Source: Plicaturopsis crispa FD-325 SS-3 (taxonomy: Eukaryota > Basidiomycota > Agaricomycetes > Amylocorticiales > Amylocorticiaceae). From it: 24,720 nucleotides of DNA. The notes below the pieces were generated by a model, which worked only from the letters and a program-made list of their open reading frames with translations, was not told the DNA's origin and searched no databases. The first letter of the stretch is position 1. Each line of letters opens with the position of its first letter. The stretch is taken from the NCBI GenBank assembly GCA_000827205.1, contig KN832555.1:3096589-3121308 (forward strand). Reading direction: 5' to 3'. The position numbers and the translations under genes are program-made. This document shows, piece after piece, positions 1 through 7,782 of this stretch.

Positions 1-126
1 GTCCCAACTGGCGACATGGTTGCAGACGTTCTCACCAAGGCGCTCGCTCCTGACAAGCACTGGAAGTTTTCCAAGGCTATGGGACTTCGGCTGCGCTCGA
101 GTGGGAGTGTCAAAACTGGACGGTGA
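1..126 (+). CDS. Ty1/copia polyprotein, C-terminal end only (RNase H tail)
   Basis: Frame 1 is open from the first base and encodes 41 residues, stopping at TGA 124-126. It begins VPTGDMVADVLTKAL and continues with a charged stretch containing HWKF. The V-A-D-x-L-T-K-A-L string is the typical end of the RNase H domain in Ty1/copia polyproteins, where it follows the last catalytic region and precedes the 3' LTR. Gag, protease, integrase and reverse transcriptase would lie to the left, outside the window, so it cannot be said whether the element is intact. The element is in + orientation and is a different copy from the minus-strand one at the right end of the window. The identification rests on this short motif and is fairly secure at superfamily level. 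Confidence 0.8.
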   Translation, partial: VPTGDMVADVLTKALAPDKHWKFSKAMGLRLRSSGSVKTGR

Positions 127-223
127 TAGGAGAGCCCGTGCGCATCCTTCACCCAGTGGAGAAACGTTTTCCTGCAGGGGGAATTGAACCCACGGACTTT
201 TTAGCCACAGGTCACGTGACCCC

Positions 224-279
224 TGCTTACGATGTAGGCGTCGAGCTGTCCGGCGCACTCGACGCCTACATCGTAAGCA
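224..279. repeat. 22-bp inverted repeat with 12-nt loop
   Basis: The left arm 224-245 (TGCTTACGATGTAGGCGTCGAG without a break) and the right arm 258-279 are exact reverse complements, separated by 12 nt (246-257). RNA from either strand would fold into a stable hairpin. It lies 98 nt downstream of the copia stop codon, inside the presumed LTR. A separate 10-bp palindrome, GTCACGTGAC, lies just before it at 211-220. Confidence 0.9.
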
Positions 280-333
280 TTTCCCACGGTCGGACACAGA
301 CATTTTTCGTTATTCGTTCTTTCCCTCTTTCCT

Positions 334-514
334 CAGTCGTTACACTATCTTTGCAGTGCGACTGAGGTACGTTGTGTTCCACTACATTACACAGTTACTT
401 TAATACTCATTCATGTACTAGACGCGACCCGCTTCGCACTTATAGGTACATACAATGCAGTCGTTACACTATCTTTGCAGTGCGACTGAGGCGCGACCCG
501 CTTCGCACTTATAG
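334..514. repeat. two duplicated blocks in the order A-55nt-B-12nt-A-B
   Basis: Block A is 34 nt and occurs identically at 334-367 and 458-491. It begins CAGTCGTTACAC and ends GTGCGACTGAGG. Block B is 23 nt and occurs identically at 423-445 and 492-514. It begins CGCGACCCGCTTCG. The second copies abut with no spacer, while the first copies are separated by 55 nt (368-422). A1 is itself flanked by an inverted 9-mer, CCTCAGTCG at 331-339 and CGACTGAGG at 359-367. The arrangement could come from an LTR-internal duplication followed by insertion or deletion of the 55-nt spacer. Confidence 0.9.
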
Positions 515-1286
515 TTTCTGACAAAAACCCCTTCGCCTTCGTACCTAGATGTTCTCGCGGGTTAGAGTTGCTCGTGTCTAGATCTTGTTCTTACGCTGTA
601 GCAAAGGATATCGCCCCGCACTTCCATTTCTAGACCTTGCACTATGATTAGATTTCCCCGGCCTTGCAATCTGCAAGACATCCAGCTGCATTTCAGCCTG
701 GTGTCCTCGAGCTTCCACGCAGCCTTTGTATAGATACTGTTACGCTTGAACCTGTCTTTTCATTGTATACTCGATCAGGCTTGCTCTCTGAGTTGCCCTG
801 CTCTCTTTCTGCCCGCTATTGACCCCTGCCATGCTCTCAAAGCCTGAAGCCTGAGCCAATTGCAATGCCCCTGGAGGATTCCCTGAAGATGCTCGAGCGA
901 TTCCAGTCGACGGAAGCCATTTCAAGATGGACTGCCTATTGCGCGGAGATGCCTCGGAGGTCTCACCTGCGCGGAGTACGTCGGAGTCGGGAGTCGGGCG
1001 GCGGCATCGCGGCACAGACTGGGCCTCGCTCTTTCACCTGCTGATCGTTTACAACATCGAACGACTGGCTCTCCGTTTACGACTGGTCCTGCCATGTTTT
1101 GTGTCGTACCACCACGATGCACCGCGTATCCCCCATATATAAGACCTAGGCAGGGTTATGTCCCTGCTCGCGCATGGAAACGCCGCCGCTATACATATTT
1201 GCCTCCGCGCCGTACCCGCTGAGAAGCCAGTCCACATTCCAACGCGACGCGACTTTGTACGGGACGAGGGGCTCTATGCAGGAAAT
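515..1286. other. intergenic, no gene recognised
   Basis: Open frames here are short, overlap on both strands and show no family motif. TATATAAG at 1136-1143 resembles a promoter element but lies about 310 nt upstream of the next start codon. The rest is unremarkable mixed sequence and may include remains of the upstream transposon. Confidence 0.6.
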
Positions 1287-1294
1287 CTATAAAG
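1287..1294 (+). promoter_or_regulatory. TATA-like element upstream of the 1449 gene
   Basis: CTATAAAG lies 155 nt before the ATG at 1449. No other ATG in the same frame lies between them, and a pyrimidine- and CA-rich leader (about 1320-1440) follows, as expected of a fungal 5' UTR. Assignment is by motif and spacing only. Confidence 0.45.
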
Positions 1295-1448
1295 GTGAGG
1301 GCGTTCAGCAATTTGCAGTATCCGCCCACTCAACTCAACACCACTACTACCACCACTACAACCAATTCCGACACCAGCCCTCGCAGCTTCAGCGACCGCT
1401 GCTCGCCAACATTCACGGCCGTACACTACCTTTCCCCAACGGACCGAC

Positions 1449-3091
1449 ATGTCTTTCATCATATGCATAGCTGCGCTAGTTATTAGTTTCCTTGGCTTAA
1501 TGACGGTACGTCTCCTGACATGCCCCCTTACCTGGTATCCAGCACTCACGCAATTCATCTCGCAGAGCGTGGCAACGCTGTGTATCGCCTGGCTTATACC
1601 GTCCCTGAAGCCGACTGCGCCCTATTACCATAGGAAAGCTCTCCCCCATAGACATAGAAGCACTCGTTCGTCCCACGGCCTGCGGAGATCTGCTACCCTC
1701 AGGAGGCAGTCCTCGGCAAGCATTCTCCGGCGACAGGACTCCAAGCGCCCTGTTATCCCGACGCGCCCCTCGGGACCACGCCGCGTCTCTAGCCACAGGC
1801 AGCAGTTCTCCCGCATCCAGCGCAAATGGCCTTTCCTCGGAGCGCCGCACGACGCCGACTCGGTTTCCTCCAGCCGCCGCTCGTCTTTCAGCTCGGACCT
1901 CGAGTACTCCGACAAGTGCCGCTCCTACACTGCTAGCCCCGTTCCGGATGTGACGTCCGATGCGACGTCTGCGTCTGCTCGCACTTCTCCTCGCACGTCG
2001 CTTACGCTTTCTATGGTCATGCCCACCACCGCGACGGTGAAGAAGGCGCTTAATTTGACTGGGAATAGCAACAAGAGGAGGCAGAGCTTGTCGGAGGCTC
2101 CGTCTTATGGCGACTTTGGCCAGCCCATGGCACGCTCGCTTTCGGATACCGTTTCCGAGAAGAAGCCACTCGTCCGGCGTTCAACGGATGTCAACGAGGC
2201 CAGCGTCACTGAGGCGGAAGTGGAGAAGGCCCCGTCAAGGCCTAATACGATGAGATCGCTAACGAGTCCTCTTATGCCTTGTGAGTGTTCCTCGTTCTAT
2301 GGGTGCGCGGGAATGCCTAATTCTCCTTGTCTGTAGTGTTGCCCAATCTGATGAAAGCAAGCTCCCCTAAGCCTTCTGCTATCTCGAGGACCCTCACCGA
2401 GGCCACTGCAAAGCCAGCAAGGCCGCAGAATGTCAAGCGCCGGTCCTTCGTGGACCGGATCCCCACCCCGAAATTTGGAATGCTAGACTTCGGCTTGGCC
2501 TCGAACTCGGGACGGTCCACGCCAAACGTCGATCCGCCCAGCACAGCTCCACAACTCACGCCTGGCCTCAGGAACTTCCAGAGGCCCCGCACGCCCGACG
2601 GGTTCTCGACCGTCGCATCCTCCTCCTCGTACTTCGCCCCGATCATGGAGACGCAGCACACCGCCATGCCCACCGCAGGCGTCTCCTTCGCCGCACACCC
2701 CTCGCCCGTGCCCGACAGAGGCACCACCCCCCAGACGCCTGTCTACACGCCGTCGTACTTCGGGAGCATCAACGAGTCGCCCGAGAGCGAGCCGCCCGAG
2801 CCGAGGGAGCGCACGCAGCCGTACGCCCCGCCGTACAACTGCGCCTACCCGGGGACGCGCCCGATGCGCGGCATGAAGCCGTGTACGGACGCCGAGACGG
2901 ATCCGTCCGTGACGATCCTCGACGCGAAGCTCGCGGCGCATCTGAATGGCGAGGAGGACGCGGGCGCGGTGCGGCGCCCGCTGTATATGGAGATGGCGGA
3001 GCGGAGGAAGCGCGATGCGCAGCAGCCGACGATATCGGCTTTTCCGGAGCGCAGGCGGCCGCTTGCGCGGCGTACTATGACTGTGAGATGA
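1449..3091 (+). CDS. hypothetical Ser/Pro/Arg-rich protein with N-terminal membrane segment
   Basis: I do not recognise a family. The model has three exons: 1449-1505, 1566-2280 and 2337-3091, giving 508 aa. Intron 2281-2336 is well supported (GTGAGT donor, CTAAT branch motif, CTGTAG acceptor), and without it the frame stops. Intron 1506-1565 (GTACGT to CGCAG, 60 nt) is in frame, so it could be retained to add 20 residues. With it removed, residues 1-32 form a hydrophobic stretch beginning MSFIICIAALVISF, suggesting a membrane anchor or hairpin. The rest is low complexity: Arg/Ser-rich to about residue 110, Ser/Thr-rich with RRxS-type sites, then Pro-rich (about 300-430) and a charged C-terminus. 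A soluble, long tail on a membrane anchor is the inferred topology. The stop TGA is 3089-3091. Existence of the gene is likely; function is unknown. Confidence 0.65.
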
Positions 3092-3333
3092 GCTCAGCAC
3101 GCAGGACAATTGTTTTCATGCCTCGGATTTGGACTGGCATTGAAGACTTAACTTACTTTAGATGTGACTAGATGTTTTAGCACTTAAGTGGATGACTTCC
3201 CGCAGCGTTTAGAAACCTAGATAATATTTCTAAACACCAGTTTTTCTTGTCGGCCGCGTTGCCGCTCAGACCCCGGAAATTTTTTGACTCTCCGACACGC
3301 TGATTTCGTCTTCAAAGTGTCTTCAAACGCAAA

Positions 3334-3367
3334 ATCTAGAGGAGGGGGGGCCCCCCCTCCTCTAGAT
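3334..3367. repeat. perfect 34-bp palindrome with G7C7 centre
   Basis: The arm ATCTAGAGGAGGGGGGG (3334-3350) is followed with no spacer by its exact reverse complement (3351-3367). Pairing breaks at 3333/3368. The centre is seven G followed by seven C. Each arm ends with a TCTAGA site. Confidence 0.95.
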
Positions 3368-3484
3368 GTAAATCTATAATCCTAGATCTTTTGACCTCCG
3401 CGCGAGGCTCTCGCAGTGTACCTGAGACGCGGCACGCTCTCGGCATTGTAAGCGAGCACCGGCACTCCGGCACGCTCCACTTCA

Positions 3485-3521
3485 AGAAACGCTCGTCGTT
3501 TTCAAATTCGTGAGCGTTTCT
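3485..3521. repeat. 10-bp inverted repeat, 17-nt loop
   Basis: AGAAACGCTC at 3485-3494 is the reverse complement of GAGCGTTTCT at 3512-3521. It lies about 120 nt downstream of the 34-bp palindrome, in the same non-coding stretch. Confidence 0.75.
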
Positions 3522-3960
3522 AGTCGTCTCAAAACGGCAATAGCGGTTCCAACTCCGCTTTATCGTTTGAAGACAGTTTATGTTCGCAAATCCTGCGGGA
3601 AGTCATCCAGTACCGCATATTTGTATACCTCGCATTTATTCCACGGATTCTGCAATGTCAATATTGAATATTGGCAGCCATCTTGCGTTTGGTTCTCTGA
3701 CAACTCGAGCAGAGGAAATTTCGAGGCGCGCCAACTTGAAGTCGTGATAGGATGGATACAGTCACGTGGCCATAAAACGCCTCGGGATGGCTCCTGGTCA
3801 CCCTCGAGCTCTTCGTGTCCAGGCGCTCAAATATCTGTAACCATCCACTCAGTAGTAGGCGTACACTCAACAATGCGCGCACTCACCATTGTGGTACATA
3901 TGCACGCAGACAATGCCCTGAGCAGGTTCTTTGTTCGACAAATTCGGAAATTCGAAAAGG

Positions 3961-3968
3961 TATAAAAG
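3961..3968 (+). promoter_or_regulatory. TATA box of the zinc-finger gene
   Basis: TATAAAAG lies 234 nt upstream of the ATG at 4195. The first ATG after this box on the + strand is the chosen start, which fits a leader of about 200 nt. The leader ends in a short tandem of the unit CCCATATA (about 4160-4180). Confidence 0.6.
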
Positions 3969-4194
3969 GCGGGCGAGCTGGCAGCCTTGGTTTTGCGGCT
4001 TGTTCTCGTACCACCACCATCCCTAGAGCAATTGAGGTGTAGGAGGGCGTTGGGGACGAGACGATTCCATAGCCCAGCGCAGTAGGCGTACCGAACACCC
4101 GCGCCTTTGACTGCCGTTCATCCTCAGCAGTATTGTCCTGCTAGATACCGTTTCCGCATACCCATATACCCATATACCCATTAGCATCATTCTC

Positions 4195-5169
4195 ATGCAA
4201 CACAGCTCACATGAACGGGACAGTTCTGTCCGGACAGAACTTGCTGTCAAAGCCGTCACACCGCACCGCGAGCAGGACTCGCGCAGGACGTGCAGCGTAT
4301 GCCATTATGTACCCTACAGTGGACATTGCACTAATGAGCACACCCTTCGAATAAAGACCGCTCACCACCGGTGCACAACATGTAGCAAGACCTTTGGCAC
4401 AGAGCAGGACCTCCTCACGCACCTAGAAAGCGTTGGGGAGTCGCACAACACATGCGCCGCCTGCAACAGGCACTTCGTCTCCTGGCGTGCCCTCGAACAG
4501 CACTGGCTGCAGAGCCGCCGCCACAGTTACTGCCAGCGCTGCCGCGAGCATTTCGCCCACGCCCGTGCACTGGATGCGCACTACGACGCTGAGCACGTTA
4601 AGGTTATGTGCAAGCCCTGCGGGAGGTTCTTCACGACCGCGCACGGGCTCGCGCAGCACCTCCTCCAGGCGTCGAGGCACGTCGTCGTCTCGCCGCACCG
4701 TTGCCCGGAGTGCGATGGGCGCTTCGCGTCGAGGGCCAATCTCGAAGCTCACCTAGGATCGGGGGCGCATAACCTGAGGAGTACGCGATGCGTTTATGAG
4801 GATAGAGGATGTACGGCGAGGTTTGTATCGGAGCCTGATATGGTTGCGCACCTCGAGTCGGGGGTGTGTCCGTCGGGTGTGACGCAGATGCGCGTACGGC
4901 GGTTCGTTGTAAGGAAGGATAGGGGGTATCGGGTGACGGTGCGACCCGATGTGGACTACAGTGAGGAGGAGGAGGAGGAGGGAGGTAGGGATGGGGAGGG
5001 GGTGTACATCTGCCGAGACACCTGCAAGCGCCGTTTCACGACGCTCAGTGCGCTGTATCGACATGCACGCAGCCGGGAGTGCACGTCGCTGCGGCGCATC
5101 GAGCGGATGGTGAGGAAGCTGGGGGGCATGAAGGTCAAGGATCGGAGCGGAGGTCATGGTACGGAGTAG
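4195..5169 (+). CDS. C2H2 zinc-finger protein (five canonical plus degenerate fingers)
   Basis: The gene is modelled as a single exon of 324 aa. Five C2H2 fingers are visible with ligands C60/C63/H76/H84, C87/C90/H103/H110, C113/C116/H129/H134, C139/C142/H155/H162 and C170/C173/H186/H192. A partial finger starts at C33/C36, a C2HC-like unit lies around C200-C226, and a final C2HC-type unit (ICRDTCKRRF, ending SREC) lies near residues 270-295. The wide His-His spacing (H-x5-7-H) is of the type seen in fungal multi-finger proteins of unknown target. Residues about 245-260 contain a run of six Glu. The start is the first ATG after the TATA box at 3961. It could be a DNA- or RNA-binding protein. 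The target is unknown, and the family is certain only at zinc-finger level. Confidence 0.85.
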   Translation: MQHSSHERDSSVRTELAVKAVTPHREQDSRRTCSVCHYVPYSGHCTNEHTLRIKTAHHRCTTCSKTFGTEQDLLTHLESVGESHNTCAACNRHFVSWRALEQHWLQSRRHSYCQRCREHFAHARALDAHYDAEHVKVMCKPCGRFFTTAHGLAQHLLQASRHVVVSPHRCPECDGRFASRANLEAHLGSGAHNLRSTRCVYEDRGCTARFVSEPDMVAHLESGVCPSGVTQMRVRRFVVRKDRGYRVTVRPDVDYSEEEEEEGGRDGEGVYICRDTCKRRFTTLSALYRHARSRECTSLRRIERMVRKLGGMKVKDRSGGHGTE

Positions 5170-5698
5170 GCGGGCGTGTGATGAAGGGGATAAGGATGGG
5201 GATAGGGATGGGCGTTTGAGCTTGAGTGTGTTTGCAGAAGGATATACCCTTGACAGTTGCTTGACATTAGTATTTATGTGTATCGGCCTGCTGAACTCGG
5301 AGAGTATCATTTTGTCGTGAAGGTGTGCATACTTGGTTTATTGAGTTCCATTTCACTCTTATTTAATCAGTAGTTGTCTGAAGAAAGGTTATTAGTCTAC
5401 GCATAGAGGTGATTGACCCACCTGTCCATGTCCCTCCCTCCATGACACCTGCAGCTATGACTTCCTCCGCCAACCAGAGACGACACATGTACAGTCCACT
5501 GAGCTCCCCCACTAGGCTTCGCGTGTAGACAAGACACAAAAGCAAGCTCGAGTTCCAGCAGCGACAGTTTTCGTGATTAATGTCGTGGACCACGGTGGCT
5601 GCACCTTTCAAATAGGTGCACGTGACGCGTCTGCCGGCGCATACGTCCGTCTCGAAATTAAATTAAATTATTATTTCTTCCCATCCGCTACCACGACG
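5170..5698. other. intergenic, 3' region of zinc-finger gene and promoter of MPP alpha
   Basis: No gene is seen. Just upstream of the MPP alpha start there is an A/T-rich tract made of the unit AATTA (about 5656-5672), followed by a pyrimidine-rich leader, which together probably form the core promoter. Confidence 0.5.
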
Positions 5699-7526
5699 AT
5701 GCGCAGAGCAACGTCCTCCCTTGCTCGCCGCGCCCATGGCACTCGGCGGTATTCCACGGCGTACACCCAGCCACTGCAGCCGCCGGTGCAGGTAACCACC
5801 CTGCCCAACAAAATCCGTGTCGCCACAGAGTCGACGCCAGGCCATTTCTCTTCGGTCGGCTTGTACATCGACGCAGGCTCGCGGTACGAGTCCCCCGTCA
5901 CCTCCGGCGTCAGCCATTTCCTCGACAGGATGGCCTTCAAAGTGCGTTTCTCTTCCCTCCTTCCAACCGTCGATTATGCTAAATTTGCGGGCTGCGCAGA
6001 CGACCAGCACACGCACCGCCGCCGAAATGTCCACCTCCATCGACGCTCTCGGCGGGCAAATCATGTGCTCCTCCTCCCGCGAATCCATAATGTACCAGTC
6101 CTCCCACTTCCACCAGTCCACCCCCCTCGCACTCTCCCTCATCTCCGACACCGTCCTCAACGCCGCCTTCGCCCCGGAGGAACTCGCGGCCCAGCGCGAC
6201 GCCGTGCGCTACGAGATCCGCGAGATCAACGCGAAGCCGGATATGATCATCCCGGAGGTCCTGCACCACGTCGCCTACGGCGGGCGCACGCTGGGCAATC
6301 CGCTCCTGTGCCCGGAGGAGCGGATAAGTGAGATTGATGGGGGGCTGTTGAGGAGGTGCGTGGGGGAGTGGTATAGGCCGGAGAGGATGGTGATTGCGGG
6401 CGCGGGGATGGGGCATGAGGAGCTGGTGGAGTTGGCGGATAAGTATTTTTCGTCGTTGAAGGCTGCTGCGCCTGTTGTAGCGCCGGCATCGACGACGTCG
6501 AGGCAGACGTCCCCGGGGCCTCCGCCGACACCCTCCCACTTGCTCCCCTCTGCGAACCCGTCGCTGTACAAGTCCCTCACCCGCGCCGCGTCGTCCTATT
6601 TGTACCCTACTAATCCTGCTGCCACCCCCGATGCGCTCCCGCTGTCGCTTCATACTTCGAAGGCGACGTACACGGGCGGCCACCGGTTCATATCGGACCC
6701 GTCGTCCGAGTTTAACCATCTGTACGTTGCCTTCGAGGGTGTCGGGATCCACGACGACGATATCTACACGCTCGCTACTATGCAAGTCCTCCTCGGCGGC
6801 GGCGGCAGTTTCTCCGCAGGTCCGTTTCGTCTCCCTGTCTACCTCTTCTCCCCACTGCTAAGGAATGGCATGATATGATCCAGGCGGACCGGGAAAGGGC
6901 ATGTACTCTCGCCTATACACGCACATCCTGAACCACTTTCCGCAAATCGACCACTGCGCGTCCTTCCACCACATCTACAACGACTCCTCGCTCTTCGGGC
7001 TCTTCGCCTCGTTTGTGCCCACCTCCAACACGCCCGCGCAGATCCTTCCGCATCTGGTGCACCAGCTGAGTTTGCTGTTGTATAAGACGGTGCCGGGGGA
7101 GGAGCTGGGGCGCGCGAGGAATCAGCTCAAGTCGAGCTTGATGATGGCGCTGGAGAGTAGGCAGGTGGAGGTGGAGGATTTGGGGCGGCAGGTGCGCTTT
7201 CCTATTCTCTTACACTTTTGCTCCCTTACTCTCTTACCCCCTTACACCCTCACTCCCTTACTCTCTTACTCTCCTACCCCCCTCACCTCGCCGTCTTTCT
7301 GCTGCTAATGACAAACGAACAGATCCTAGTCCACAACCGCAAAGTCCCCATGTCCGAGATGGTCGCGCACATCGACGCCGTCAGCGCGGACAGCATCCGG
7401 CGCGTCGCCGAGCGCGTGTTCGGGCCGCACTCCGGGCACAAGGCGACGGTGGTGGGGATGGGGCATGAGGAGACGGGCGATTGGCAGGGCGTGCTGAAGA
7501 AGTATGGTGTTGGCGCTGCTGCGTGA
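5699..7526 (+). CDS. MAS2: mitochondrial processing peptidase alpha subunit (MAS2-like)
   Basis: The four-exon model is 5699-5941, 6000-6819, 6884-7191 and 7323-7526, giving 524 aa; all three junctions keep frame. The N-terminus is rich in Arg and Ser without acidic residues and contains RRYST, as in mitochondrial presequences. The inactive zinc-site equivalent reads HFLDRMAFK, lacking the HxxEH of the catalytic beta subunit, which marks it as the alpha subunit. The alpha-specific glycine-rich loop GGGGSFSAGGPGKGM (about 347-361) is complete and spans intron 2. Other family strings are NQLKSSLMMALESRQVE and VEDLGRQ. In known MPP the alpha subunit binds precursor presequences through this loop and works with the beta subunit in the matrix. 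A Pro/Ser/Thr-rich insertion (about residues 240-300) is longer than in yeast. Intron 3 (131 nt) is a pyrimidine-rich repeat. Confidence 0.95.
7200..7305 (+). repeat. pyrimidine-rich repeat inside MPP alpha intron 3
   Basis: Most of the intron 7192-7322 consists of irregular copies of units such as CTCTTAC, CCCTTAC and CTCCTAC. It explains why this intron is about twice as long as the others in the gene. A branch-like CTAAT (about 7305-7309) and an AACAG acceptor (ends 7322) remain outside the repeat. Confidence 0.7.
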
Positions 7527-7782
7527 TGTGCAAGTGGTTGTTAGGGCTTGGAATTAATGTGTATATTCGATTAATTATCAGTGCAACGCCCGACTCTGAC
7601 ACTGTAATCATGCGTCTTTTCTGACATCGACGTGAAACTTGCAAAATAGAGAAATGCCAGGGTCAACATGTCTGTCTTGAGCATGCAAGAGCGTCGGTAC
7701 ACTTCAATCACGCACGCATGGACATCGATATTACACCATACAACAGCTCGAAAGCATACATACACCTAAAAGCCTCCTCTCT

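Larger units (their letters stand above)
127..530 (+). mobile_element. probable 3' LTR region of the + strand copia element
   Basis: This non-coding stretch directly follows the copia stop codon. A purine run at 174-182 (GCAGGGGGA), just before a TTGAACC, could be the polypurine tract, which would place the LTR start near 186. The right LTR border is not visible: several CA dinucleotides are possible (for example near 383). The stretch holds a long hairpin (224-279) and two duplicated blocks (334-514), described separately. It shares no sequence I can see with the LTR at 23723-23941, so the two elements belong to different families. Calling it an LTR is inference from position. Confidence 0.4.
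3092..3960. other. gene-free stretch with palindromes
   Basis: No convincing coding region is present. The open frame at 3510-3965 has no ATG at its start and no recognisable motif. The stretch contains the 34-bp palindrome at 3334-3367, the inverted repeat at 3485-3521, and several copies of CTAGAT (3169, 3213, 3362 and 3382 approximately). It could be the remains of a small non-autonomous DNA transposon, but no matched terminal repeats with a target-site duplication were found. Confidence 0.55.

Noticed and set aside
174-226. tRNA-like fold on the minus strand (7-bp acceptor-like pairing and a B-box-like GGTTCAATTCC)
   Set aside because: Only 53 nt long. The T-arm and acceptor strands would have to use the same bases and no D-arm or anticodon arm fits. 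It coincides with a probable polypurine tract.
3510-3965. Open frame of 151 codons on the + strand
   Set aside because: No ATG at its start, mixed composition without any motif, and it runs through the inverted repeat into the zinc-finger gene's TATA box.
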